Positions 18,401-25,931 of a DNA stretch of 64,000 nt are shown here, in pieces. This DNA is from Flavobacterium sp. N2270. GTDB lineage: Bacteria; Bacteroidota; Bacteroidia; Flavobacteriales; Flavobacteriaceae. The DNA lies in assembly GCF_025947225.1 (NCBI RefSeq), contig NZ_CP110005.1, positions 2,418,001 through 2,482,000 of the forward strand, in the 5' to 3' direction. A model generated the notes under the pieces. That model saw nothing but the letters and a program-made list of their open reading frames with translations, was not told where the DNA came from and did no database searches. The number at the start of each line of letters is the position of its first letter. Within the stretch, counting starts at the first letter, position 1. Both the position numbers and the translations under genes were made by a program.

Positions 18401-19981
18401 TTATTTAGTTATTGGTAGTAATTTGAAAAATTCAATATAACTTGGTGGGTTATCAATTATTCCACGTTCAGAAATTAACTTAATATTTATATTTCTTGCT
18501 TTAGCCTTAATTGCAAAATCTTCTAAAATTTCAATAATATCATTATCTAAATATCTCGTTTTTCTAACATCTAATTCTAAAAAAGAATCATGCGGAAGTT
18601 GTTCTAATTCATTTAAGATTGCTCCTTTATTAAAAAAAGTTACTTCTTCTGCTAAAGTCATTTTCATTTTATTATTTCCATTACTTGCTTCTTCTTTATG
18701 CAAAAAATGAGAATTTTGAAAACTTTTTATAAGTATGATTACAATACCAACAGCCAGTCCAAGTGCAATCCCTTTTAACAAATCTGTAAATACAATTCCA
18801 GTAACCGTAACTATAAATGGCAAAAATTGTTTCCAACCTAAATTATACATTGTTATAAACAAAGCAGGTTTTGCTAATTTATATCCTACAATTAATAAAA
18901 TTGCTGCTAAAACAGATAAAGGAATCATATTTAATAATTTTGGTATTATTATAACCGAAATTAAAAGTAACAATCCATGAAATATAGCTGATAATTTACT
19001 TTTTCCACCAGATTGAATATTTGCAGAACTTCTTACAATTACTTGTGTTATAGGTAACCCACCTATTAAACCTGATAATATATTTCCTGCTCCTTGAGCA
19101 TATAACTCTCTATTTGTAGGTGTAACGTTTTTATCTGGATCTAATTTATCAGTAGCTTCTACACATAATAGTGTTTCTAAACTTGCTACTAATGCTATAG
19201 TAAATGCCACAACCCAAACATCAACATTTGTAATTGCTCCAAAATTTGGAAAACTAAATTGTCCTAAAAAAGAATTAAAACTGTCTGGTACAGGAACACT
19301 TACTAAATGAGAAGCAGAAATACCTAATGTGCTATTATCTTTAGTTGCTGCATAAAAAATAATTCCTAATACAACTGCAACTAATGGTCCTTGAATAACA
19401 TGAAATACTTTCCCTTTTTTTGATAAAACTTTATCCCAAAGAAGTAAAATCCCTAGACCAATAATACCCATTACTAATGAACCAAGTATAATGTGATCTG
19501 AAATATGAGCAATTGCAGAAAAAGTATTTTCACCTGATTTTTCGATAAAACTATCAGCTCCTTCAGCCTCAGAGTCGTAACCAAAAAAGTGCGGTATTTG
19601 TTTAAGAATAATTATAATTCCAATACCTGTTAACATCCCTTTTATTACTGATGAAGGAAAATAATACCCTATTATTCCCGCTTTTAAAAAGCCTAAAACT
19701 ATTTGAATAACTCCCCCTAATACAACAGCTAATAAAAAATTTTCAAAACCGCCTAAAGAACCTATAGCAGTTAATACAATTGCAGCTAAACCTGCTGCTG
19801 GACCACTCACTCCAATTTTAGAGCCACTTAAAGCTCCAACAACAACTCCTCCAATAATACCTGCAATTAAACCTGAAAATAGTGGTGCACCACTTGCTAA
19901 AGCAATACCAAGACATAATGGTAATGCAACGAAAAATACAACTATACTTGCTGGTAAGTCGTTTTTTAATGTTTTAAACAT
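18401..19981 (-). CDS. SulP-family anion transporter with STAS domain (probable bicarbonate)
   Basis: 526 residues. About 12-14 transmembrane helices of the SLC26/SulP fold fill residues 1-415, with the start D-L-P-A-S-I-V-V-F-F-V-A-L-P-L-C-L-G-I-A-L-A characteristic of the family. A C-terminal STAS domain (about 435-520, contains F-L-E-L-D-V-R-K-T-R-Y-L-D) follows. The direct linkage to a carbonic anhydrase supports bicarbonate as the substrate rather than sulfate; this is inference. Confidence 0.88.
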   Translation of the reverse strand: MFKTLKNDLPASIVVFFVALPLCLGIALASGAPLFSGLIAGIIGGVVVGALSGSKIGVSGPAAGLAAIVLTAIGSLGGFENFLLAVVLGGVIQIVLGFLKAGIIGYYFPSSVIKGMLTGIGIIIILKQIPHFFGYDSEAEGADSFIEKSGENTFSAIAHISDHIILGSLVMGIIGLGILLLWDKVLSKKGKVFHVIQGPLVAVVLGIIFYAATKDNSTLGISASHLVSVPVPDSFNSFLGQFSFPNFGAITNVDVWVVAFTIALVASLETLLCVEATDKLDPDKNVTPTNRELYAQGAGNILSGLIGGLPITQVIVRSSANIQSGGKSKLSAIFHGLLLLISVIIIPKLLNMIPLSVLAAILLIVGYKLAKPALFITMYNLGWKQFLPFIVTVTGIVFTDLLKGIALGLAVGIVIILIKSFQNSHFLHKEEASNGNNKMKMTLAEEVTFFNKGAILNELEQLPHDSFLELDVRKTRYLDNDIIEILEDFAIKAKARNINIKLISERGIIDNPPSYIEFFKLLPITK

Positions 19982-20040
19982 ATTTTTTTTTTTGAATTAT
20001 ATATATTTTTATGCTTCAACTCAATGAAGCCCTAGAAAAT

Positions 20041-20328
20041 TTATACTAATTCAGGCGGAGGTAAAAAAATATTAGGTTTGATAGAATCAACTTTTCTATC
20101 ATTCATTACAGAATATTTTACTTTTTGAACACCTTCATAATCAAGAACAATTGGGAATGAATAAATTGAAGGGATTGACTTAATTTCATTAAAAGCACTA
20201 TGACTCTCTTCTTCACTCATGTTAAAGAAGTAAGATGTATCAATATCTTTATCAATAGCAGACAAAATAGTTGGTGTCGCTAAAAATAAGACAAATATGA
20301 ATAATACCATCTTTGAAATTAATCTCAT
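20041..20328 (-). CDS. Small exported protein of unknown function
   Basis: 95 residues from ATG 20328: M-R-L-I-S-K-M followed by a hydrophobic signal-like segment (about 7-23) and an acidic, proline-ended C terminus. An upstream in-frame ATG at 20385 would add 19 residues, but a promoter box (20333-20340) lies between the two starts, so the shorter form is preferred. No domain recognised. Confidence 0.6.
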   Translation of the reverse strand: MRLISKMVLFIFVLFLATPTILSAIDKDIDTSYFFNMSEEESHSAFNEIKSIPSIYSFPIVLDYEGVQKVKYSVMNDRKVDSIKPNIFLPPPELV

Positions 20329-20332
20329 AATG

Positions 20333-20340
20333 CAAATATA
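20333..20340 (-). promoter_or_regulatory. Minus-strand -7 box (TATATTTG) four bases from the ATG
   Basis: CAAATATA on plus. The box ends only 4 bp before ATG 20328, so the transcript would be nearly or fully leaderless. Confidence 0.5.
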
Positions 20341-20374
20341 CTTTTTTTGTCTTAATAAAGAACTGTAAAATCTA

Positions 20375-20424
20375 AAATAAAGCATAAAAAACCAACTAAA
20401 CAGTCAGCTTTTTATGCTTTATTT
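20375..20424 (-). terminator. Terminator of dps
   Basis: Sixteen-bp inverted repeat AAATAAAGCATAAAAA / TTTTTATGCTTTATTT (20375-20390, 20409-20424). On the minus strand an inner wobble stem GCTGACT / AGTTGGT with a GTTT loop is followed by a T run. Confidence 0.75.
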
Positions 20425-20434
20425 TTTTTTAACT

Positions 20435-20902
20435 TTATTGCATCCAAGCTTTTAACATCCAAATTGTTTTTTCTTGTTCGGAAATAAAATCACTCATCAT
20501 AGAATTGGTACCTTCATCTTCTATTTCTCCAGAATCACTCAAAATTTTTCTTTCAATAACTAATAATTCACTTAATGAATCTAAGATAAGTGAAATTGCA
20601 GTTTCATCATTTGAAATATCTTTTCCTACTTTTAGTTGACTATTTGCAATATAGTCTTCAAATGTATGTAACGGAGTTCCACCTAAAGTTAAAATTCTCT
20701 CAGCAATTAAATCAATCTTAATTTGTGAATCATTATAAAACTCTTCAAACTTAACATGTAGATCAAAAAAACGTTTTCCCTTAATATTCCAATGCAAACC
20801 TCTTAAATTTTGATAATAAACTTGAAAATTTGATAAAAGTATATTTAATTCATTGGTTAACTCTTTAGTTTCTTTGATGGGTAATCCTAATGTATTCTTC
20901 AT
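20435..20902 (-). CDS. dps: Dps, DNA starvation/stationary-phase protection ferritin
   Basis: 155 residues, the normal Dps length. Ferroxidase ligands are in the right register: H-W-N (His37), His49, Asp64 and Glu68, spaced like the intersubunit site of the family. Dps forms a 12-mer that oxidises Fe2+ with H2O2 and shields DNA. It is divergent from oxyR, which probably activates it. Confidence 0.93.
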   Translation of the reverse strand: MKNTLGLPIKETKELTNELNILLSNFQVYYQNLRGLHWNIKGKRFFDLHVKFEEFYNDSQIKIDLIAERILTLGGTPLHTFEDYIANSQLKVGKDISNDETAISLILDSLSELLVIERKILSDSGEIEDEGTNSMMSDFISEQEKTIWMLKAWMQ

Positions 20903-20927
20903 AATAATTCCTTTTTTTAATTATAAT

Positions 20928-20935
20928 CAAATTTA
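20928..20935 (-). promoter_or_regulatory. Minus-strand -7 box (TAAATTTG) of dps
   Basis: CAAATTTA on plus; exact TAnnTTTG 25 bp before the dps ATG. The -33 is poor, as expected for an activator-dependent promoter. The leader holds AAAGGAA about 8 bp before the ATG, an unusually good ribosome-binding-like stretch for this genome. Confidence 0.6.
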
Positions 20936-20968
20936 CCTAAAAATAAACGTTTTTTTATATAAAAGGAA

Positions 20969-20993
20969 TTGATAGTTTTTATATTTTTATCAA
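20969..20993. promoter_or_regulatory. Candidate OxyR operator between dps and oxyR
   Basis: Inverted repeat TTGATA-N13-TATCAA in the 104-bp divergent intergenic region, ending 13 bp before the oxyR start and about 34 bp upstream of the dps -7 box. LysR regulators commonly bind such imperfect dyads. The match to the E. coli ATAG-N7-CTAT repeat is only partial. Confidence 0.4.
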
Positions 20994-21006
20994 AAAAACT
21001 GATACT

Positions 21007-21936
21007 ATGACTATTACGCAATTGCATTATGTTTTAGCGGTAGCTGAATACAAAAATTTTACACTAGCTGCAGAAAAGTGTTTTGTTACACAACCTACTT
21101 TAAGTATGCAAATTCAAAAACTAGAAGATGAATTAGATATTTTAATATTTGATAGAAGTAAAAAACCTATACAATTAACAGAAATAGGTGCAAAAATTGT
21201 AAATCAAGCTAAAAACATTGTCAATGAAGCAGGAAGAATAAAAGATATAGTTGAACAACAAAAAGGATACATTGGTGGTGAATTTAAAGTGGGTATTATA
21301 CCTACAGTTATGCCTACCCTTCTTCCTATGTTTTTAAATACATTTATTACTAAATATCCAAAAGTTAATTTAATAATTGAAGAAAATACAACAGAAGACA
21401 TTATTATAAAACTTAAAAACGGTCATTTAGATTGTGCCATTGCTGCTACACCACTTAATGAAGAAAATTTAAAAGAAATAGTATTATATTATGAACCATT
21501 TGTGGCTTATATTCCAAATGCTGTTGAGTTAAATAAAAAAGAAATTGAAATTTCAGATTTAGACTTAGACACAATTTTATTACTTCAAGATGGACATTGT
21601 TTTAGAAATAGTATTTTAAATTTATGCAAAAATAATTCATCATTAAACCAAAGTCATTTTCAAATTGAAAGCGGAAGTTTTGAAACTCTTATAAAATTAG
21701 CCGATGAAGGTTTAGGTGTTACTTTATTGCCATATTTACACACACAAGATTTAAATGAAGCAAACAAGAGTAAATTACGCGATTTTAAAAACCCAAAACC
21801 TGCAAGAGAAGTAAGTTTACTTTATCCAAAAAACGAACTAAAAATACACATAATAGATGCTTTGCGTAATACAATCTCAGGGATTGTAAGAGGAGCAATT
21901 GCTTTTAATGATGTAGAAATTATAAGTCCTAAATAA
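21007..21936 (+). CDS. oxyR: OxyR, peroxide-sensing LysR regulator
   Basis: 309 residues. A LysR winged HTH (about 1-60, with A-A-E-K-C-F-V-T-Q-P-T-L-S) precedes the periplasmic-binding-like effector domain. The redox cysteines are in D-G-H-C-F-R-N-S-I-L-N-L-C: Cys198 and Cys207, nine apart exactly as Cys199/Cys208 of E. coli OxyR. H2O2 would form the disulfide and switch the protein to its activating form. The divergent dps gene is the obvious target. Confidence 0.95.
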   Translation: MTITQLHYVLAVAEYKNFTLAAEKCFVTQPTLSMQIQKLEDELDILIFDRSKKPIQLTEIGAKIVNQAKNIVNEAGRIKDIVEQQKGYIGGEFKVGIIPTVMPTLLPMFLNTFITKYPKVNLIIEENTTEDIIIKLKNGHLDCAIAATPLNEENLKEIVLYYEPFVAYIPNAVELNKKEIEISDLDLDTILLLQDGHCFRNSILNLCKNNSSLNQSHFQIESGSFETLIKLADEGLGVTLLPYLHTQDLNEANKSKLRDFKNPKPAREVSLLYPKNELKIHIIDALRNTISGIVRGAIAFNDVEIISPK

Positions 21937-21966
21937 AAAAGGCTCACTTAAAGTGAGCCTTTTTTA
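21935..21966. terminator. Bidirectional terminator
   Basis: Stem GGCTCAC / GTGAGCC (21941-21947, 21953-21959) between A and T runs, downstream of oxyR and the convergent 64-aa gene. Confidence 0.88.
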
Positions 21967-21968
21967 TT

Positions 21969-22163
21969 TTAATTAATATAGATTAAACATTGTCTTAATT
22001 CGGGTTTTTCTTCCGTAAATTGCAACACCCAATTTCGTAGTTGGTCAATTTCGTATGGTAGTAAAACTTTTAGTGCTTTTTCTAACTCTTTGCAAAAAAG
22101 TTTGGGGTCAAAACTTACTCTTTCAAGTATAGATTTTGTATAAGAATACATAGTTCTAGACAT
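21969..22163 (-). CDS. Conserved small protein of unknown function
   Basis: 64 residues, M-S-R-T-M-Y-S-Y-T-K start, helical and charged, with P-E-L-R-Q-C-L near the end and no signal or membrane segment. I recall close relatives across flavobacteria but know no function. It has its own terminator. Confidence 0.7.
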   Translation of the reverse strand: MSRTMYSYTKSILERVSFDPKLFCKELEKALKVLLPYEIDQLRNWVLQFTEEKPELRQCLIYIN

Positions 22164-22323
22164 ACTTTTAATAAAATTTAGGTTAGACTAGGGATAAGAA
22201 CATATGTAAATGTAATTCTTTTTTTTGATTAAAACTTAAATAATTTTCATAAATTAATATTAAATTTTATCTAATATTTATTACTTAATCTATAAAAAAT
22301 AACTTCAGAACTACTTATTACAA
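22164..22323. other. AT-rich spacer
   Basis: 160 bp between two minus-strand genes. A TAAATTTT sequence just upstream of the 64-aa gene could be its -7 box; no other gene, hairpin or repeat was seen. Confidence 0.5.
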
Positions 22324-22986
22324 TTATTCTTTAGTACCTCTTAACATTTCTCTTTTTCCAGGAGCACCAGGCAATTTTTCAACTCTAAAACCAGCTTTAA
22401 GCATTGCTCTTTTAATAGAACCTCTACAAGCATATGTAACGATAACTCCGTTTTTCAATAATGAATTATACATTGCTTGAAAAATTTCCTCACTCCATAA
22501 TTCGGGTTGAAGTGTAAACCCAAAAGCATCAAAATAAATTAAGTCGAAGCTTTCAACATCATTAATTTCTTGAAATAACTGTTTTCTCTTTGTAAGGCAA
22601 AATTGAGGTGAAATTTCATTTTGAATATTCCATTCTAAATCATGCATCTTCTTAAATACATCTTTTTGAGATTCAGCATTTAATTCTTCAACATAATTAA
22701 GTCTTATTATTTCATCTTGAGAAACAGGATAAGCTTCTACTCCAACATAATTAATTTTTTTATACTCCTTTTTTGCTTCTAAATAAGTTATAAAAGCATT
22801 TAAACCAGTTCCAAAACCTATTTCAAGAATATTAATTTTTTGTTTGTTGATTAAAGTAAAACCTGCGTTTATAAAAACATGATATGCTTCTTGTATTGCA
22901 CCATTTTTAGAATGATAACTTTCGTTCCATTCTGGTATAAAAATTGTACTTGAACCGTCGCTCGTAATAACTATTTCTCTTTTCAA
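22324..22986 (-). CDS. mnmD: MnmD-like tRNA (mnm5s2U34) methyltransferase
   Basis: 220 residues. The start K-R-E-I-V-I-T-S-D-G-S-S-T, the S-A-M motif L-E-I-G-F-G-T-G-L-N-A (about 50-60), D-L-I-Y-F-D-A-F-G and the C-terminal P-G-A-P-G-K-R-E-M match the stand-alone methyltransferase half of MnmC, called MnmD. It methylates nm5s2U34 in the anticodon wobble position. It is the last gene of a three-gene minus-strand unit, 7 bp after the cytochrome lipoprotein gene. Confidence 0.9.
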   Translation of the reverse strand: MKREIVITSDGSSTIFIPEWNESYHSKNGAIQEAYHVFINAGFTLINKQKINILEIGFGTGLNAFITYLEAKKEYKKINYVGVEAYPVSQDEIIRLNYVEELNAESQKDVFKKMHDLEWNIQNEISPQFCLTKRKQLFQEINDVESFDLIYFDAFGFTLQPELWSEEIFQAMYNSLLKNGVIVTYACRGSIKRAMLKAGFRVEKLPGAPGKREMLRGTKE

Positions 22987-22993
22987 TACAAAC

Positions 22994-23440
22994 TTAATTT
23001 ATGTAAAGCTTCTTAATTCTTGGAATTGGTCCGCCACATTTTACTTTATGACATTCTATACAAGCATTAATTCCGTTATTAAAATGCTCTTTTGCATTTT
23101 TTGGATCTTTATAAATTAGTTCTTGAGCAATAATAAATTTTGAAGCTTGCTCTTTAAAAAAGGCATCTTTATCGGTATCATCAGTTAAAACTGCTTCATG
23201 AATTTTTGTAAAGTGTTGAGGGAATTTTCCAATAGTATCACCTTTAATGATTCTATCTTTTAATCTTTCATTGTCAACATACATTTGTTCCATAAGAGCC
23301 GCCATTTCAGACATCTCATACATTTCAAATTCTTCAGAACTAGCAGAATTTTCTGTTTTTTGTTCTCCCAATTCTTCTTTTTTTGTATTACAACTAAAAA
23401 AGAAGAATGAAGAAAACAATACTATAAAAATATGTTTCAT
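22994..23440 (-). CDS. Lipoprotein with a c-type haem motif
   Basis: 148 residues. The lipobox region F-F-F-S-C gives acylated Cys17. A single C-I-E-C-H haem-binding motif near residue 131 lies in a short helical domain (N-G-I-N-A-C-I-E-C-H). The preceding glutamate- and methionine-rich stretch is low complexity. It is probably a periplasmic-side monohaem cytochrome; an axial methionine cannot be assigned with confidence. Its ATG overlaps the DUF4920 stop by one base. Confidence 0.75.
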   Translation of the reverse strand: MKHIFIVLFSSFFFFSCNTKKEELGEQKTENSASSEEFEMYEMSEMAALMEQMYVDNERLKDRIIKGDTIGKFPQHFTKIHEAVLTDDTDKDAFFKEQASKFIIAQELIYKDPKNAKEHFNNGINACIECHKVKCGGPIPRIKKLYIN

Positions 23441-23934
23441 TATTTAGAAATTAAAACACCATTTGCCATAAATGAATAGGTTGTTTTTGGTGCAACAATA
23501 CTATCTATAGCCTCCTGAGATTTACCAGCATCTTTTGCATAATGCTTTAAATCATCTATACTTTCAACACTAACAAAAGCTTTACCTTCAACAATAACAT
23601 CTTTATCTTCTGCATTCATTGGCACAAAAAAAGCGTAATCTTTAAATTTAACAAAAGTAGATTTATCGCCTTCCAAAGCTACATTCATCCAACAACCTTT
23701 CTTTTGACAAACATCATTTATTTTTGAAGTAAATTTAACATTTACTGTATCACCTTCTTTTAAAGATTCAAATTTCGCCATCATTTCTGCACTAGAAAGA
23801 GCTCCTTCATTTGAAATAGAATCACCAAAAACAGCATAACTATCGGTTAATTTAACTTCTTCCTTTACTTCTTCTTTTTTACCGCAAGAAATTACAAATA
23901 ATCCTAAGGCAAGTAAACATGTAATTTTTTTCAT
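23440..23934 (-). CDS. DUF4920-domain lipoprotein
   Basis: 164 residues with a lipobox V-I-S-C (Cys17) followed by G-K-K-E-E. The remainder matches DUF4920: D-S-Y-A-V-F-G-D-S-I, a C-Q-K-K-G-C-W-M motif (two cysteines four residues apart that could bind metal or form a disulfide) and P-M-N-A-E-D-K. Function unknown. It is the first gene of the mnmD unit. Confidence 0.82.
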   Translation of the reverse strand: MKKITCLLALGLFVISCGKKEEVKEEVKLTDSYAVFGDSISNEGALSSAEMMAKFESLKEGDTVNVKFTSKINDVCQKKGCWMNVALEGDKSTFVKFKDYAFFVPMNAEDKDVIVEGKAFVSVESIDDLKHYAKDAGKSQEAIDSIVAPKTTYSFMANGVLISK

Positions 23935-23961
23935 TTTTTTTTAGTTTTTTTAGATATATCA

Positions 23962-23969
23962 CAAAAATA
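23962..23969 (-). promoter_or_regulatory. Minus-strand -7 box (TATTTTTG) of the DUF4920-cytochrome-mnmD unit
   Basis: CAAAAATA on plus, exact TAnnTTTG, 27 bp before the ATG at 23934. Confidence 0.5.
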
Positions 23970-24057
23970 AAAGAAATACTCTAAATATGAATAAAAATAT
24001 GTTAATAATATCTTTAAAAAAAGAATTAAGTGTATATCATTACCAACTTAATTTTAT

Positions 24058-24065
24058 TAATTTTG
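24058..24065 (+). promoter_or_regulatory. -7 box (TAATTTTG) of ilvE
   Basis: Exact TAnnTTTG, giving a leader of about 55 nt before ATG 24129. No leader peptide rich in branched-chain codons and no riboswitch was recognised. Confidence 0.5.
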
Positions 24066-24128
24066 CCATCATAAAGAATCAATTGTTTTTAAGAACATTT
24101 AATTCTAATAACACTTAATCATTTTATA

Positions 24129-25196
24129 ATGAATTTACCAGAAATTGTAAATATAGATATTACAAAAGCTCCAATCTCTAAAATTAACCAAGTAGATTTT
24201 GATAATTTAACTTTTGGAAATGTTTTTACAGATCATATGCTTGTTTGTGACTATGAAGATGGCGTTTGGAAAAAACCTACTATTGAACCCTATGCTCCTT
24301 TTACAATAGATCCTTCTGCTAAAGTTTTTCATTATGGTCAGGCTATTTTTGAAGGAATGAAAGCTTATAAAGATGAATCTGACGATGTATGGCTGTTTAG
24401 ACCAGATGAAAACTATATTCGTTTTAATAAAAGTGCAAGTCGTATGGCAATGCCAGAAGTTCCTGAAGAAGTTTTTTTAGGTGGATTGAAGCAGTTATTA
24501 GAAATTGAAAAAGAATGGGTTAAAAAAGGAAAAGGAAATACATTATACATAAGACCGTTTATGATTGCAACAGGAAGTGGTGTAATTGCCGCTCCTGCGA
24601 AATTTTATAGATTCATGATTATACTTTCTCCTGCAAAAGCCTATTATTCTGGAGAAGTAAAAGTATTAATTGCAGAACATTTTAGTAGAGCTGCAAATGG
24701 AGGAATTGGTGCTGCAAAAGCTGCTGGTAACTATTCTGCACAGTTTTACCCAACTAAATTAGCAAACGACTTAGGTTTTCAGCAAATTATTTGGACAGAT
24801 GATGCAACGCACACCAAACTTGAAGAAGCAGGTACAATGAATGTTTTCTTTAGAATTAACGATACATTATTTACAGCTCCTACAAGTGAACGTATTTTAG
24901 ATGGAATTACTCGAAAAAGCATAATTGATTTAGCTAAAAGAGAAAATATCGATGTTGAAGTTCGTTCAGTATTAGTTTCAGAATTAGTTGAAGCTGCTAA
25001 AAACGGAAGTTTAAAAGAAATTTTTGGAGCAGGAACTGCAGCAGTTGTCAATCCAATTGTAGGTTTTTCATATAAAGAAGAATATTTTGAATTACCTAAA
25101 ATAGAAAATTCATTTGCAACTGAAATAAAAGAAAAACTAACAAATATTCAGTACAAATTAGCTGAAGATACTTTTAACTGGACAGTTAAGATATAA
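24129..25196 (+). CDS. ilvE: Branched-chain amino acid aminotransferase
   Basis: 355 residues, the length of fold-IV BCAT proteins. The PLP lysine is Lys197 in G-A-A-K-A-A-G-N-Y. Other family segments are F-H-Y-G-Q-A-I-F-E-G-M-K-A (67-79), L-Y-I-R-P-F and the C-terminal E-I-F-G-A-G-T-A-A-V-V-N-P. It catalyses the last step of leucine, isoleucine and valine synthesis and the first of their breakdown. It is monocistronic with its own terminator. Confidence 0.95.
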   Translation: MNLPEIVNIDITKAPISKINQVDFDNLTFGNVFTDHMLVCDYEDGVWKKPTIEPYAPFTIDPSAKVFHYGQAIFEGMKAYKDESDDVWLFRPDENYIRFNKSASRMAMPEVPEEVFLGGLKQLLEIEKEWVKKGKGNTLYIRPFMIATGSGVIAAPAKFYRFMIILSPAKAYYSGEVKVLIAEHFSRAANGGIGAAKAAGNYSAQFYPTKLANDLGFQQIIWTDDATHTKLEEAGTMNVFFRINDTLFTAPTSERILDGITRKSIIDLAKRENIDVEVRSVLVSELVEAAKNGSLKEIFGAGTAAVVNPIVGFSYKEEYFELPKIENSFATEIKEKLTNIQYKLAEDTFNWTVKI

Positions 25197-25214
25197 TTTA
25201 TCAAATCATTATAA

Positions 25215-25250
25215 TAAAAAAGCGATTTCAAATTGAAATCGCTTTTTTTT
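25215..25250. terminator. Bidirectional terminator
   Basis: Stem GCGATTTCA / TGAAATCGC (25222-25230, 25234-25242) with A and T runs. It touches the stop codon of the convergent MazG-like gene. Confidence 0.88.
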
Positions 25251-25632
25251 ATTTTAAAATTTTTTCAAAATTAGGTTTAAAATAATCTGGTCCTTTCATC
25301 ACTTTTCCATCTTCTCTATAAATAGGCTTTCCGTTTGCGCCAAGCTTACTCATATTACTATTTTGAATTTCATCAAAAACTTCTTCAATTTTATGTTGTA
25401 ACCCATGCTCTAAAATAGTTCCGCATAAAATATATAACATATCTCCAAGTGCATCAGCTGTTTCAATAATATCGTTATTTCTAACTGCTTCTAAATATTC
25501 TTCATTTTCTTCACGCATTAATTCAAAACGCAAATCATTTTTTTTAGCCCCTAAATCGGCTTTCATTTCGTAACTAACTCCTAAACCAAATGTTTCATGA
25601 AACTTTTGAACTGCTTTTAATTGTTTTTGCAT
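25249..25632 (-). CDS. MazG/HisE-like nucleoside triphosphate pyrophosphohydrolase
   Basis: 127 residues, all-alpha. The metal-binding pattern R-E-E-N-E-E-Y-L-E-A followed by E-T-A-D-A-L-G-D-M-L-Y-I matches the E-x-x-E...E-x-x-D motif of the all-alpha NTP pyrophosphatase superfamily (phosphoribosyl-ATP pyrophosphohydrolase-like). The likely role is hydrolysis of a non-canonical NTP; it is not next to his genes, so a HisE role is unlikely. Confidence 0.82.
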   Translation of the reverse strand: MQKQLKAVQKFHETFGLGVSYEMKADLGAKKNDLRFELMREENEEYLEAVRNNDIIETADALGDMLYILCGTILEHGLQHKIEEVFDEIQNSNMSKLGANGKPIYREDGKVMKGPDYFKPNFEKILK

Positions 25633-25708
25633 AATTATTTCAATTTTAAAAGATAAATATATCTAAATGATTTTTTGAATTCTTATTTTTACAAAAAAAA
25701 TTATACTT

Positions 25709-25897
25709 ATGTTTTCAACTGGTCAATATTATTTTGCCATCTTTTTTATAATTGCTTTTACCGTAATTATGACTTTTGTATATAGAAAAGATTTGAAAGA
25801 ATTAAAACAACAATATAAAGGAACTTATTGGATATTATTAGTTTTTTTAACTTTTATCTTGTTATTATTCTTAATAAAATTCTTTTTGAAAGATTAA
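25709..25897 (+). CDS. Small two-helix membrane protein
   Basis: 62 residues: helix 1 about 8-24, a basic loop Y-R-K-D-L-K-E-L-K-Q-Q-Y-K-G, helix 2 about 41-58, and a short K-D tail. Positive charge in the loop suggests it stays in the cytoplasm. No known family; located 34 bp upstream of the SRPBCC gene. Confidence 0.6.
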   Translation: MFSTGQYYFAIFFIIAFTVIMTFVYRKDLKELKQQYKGTYWILLVFLTFILLLFLIKFFLKD

Positions 25898-25902
25898 TTT
25901 TA

Positions 25903-25910
25903 TATTTTTG
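25903..25910 (+). promoter_or_regulatory. -7 box (TATTTTTG) of the SRPBCC gene
   Basis: Exact TAnnTTTG, 21 bp before ATG 25932. Confidence 0.45.
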
Positions 25911-25931
25911 AAATAACCATACAACCTATAA

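Noticed and set aside
20013..20030. GCTTCA-N6-TGAAGC hairpin upstream of the SulP gene
   Set aside because: Short stem without a T run on either strand; too weak to call a terminator or operator.
24066..24128. Leader peptide or attenuator before ilvE
   Set aside because: The 55-nt leader has no short frame rich in Leu, Ile or Val codons and no competing hairpins.
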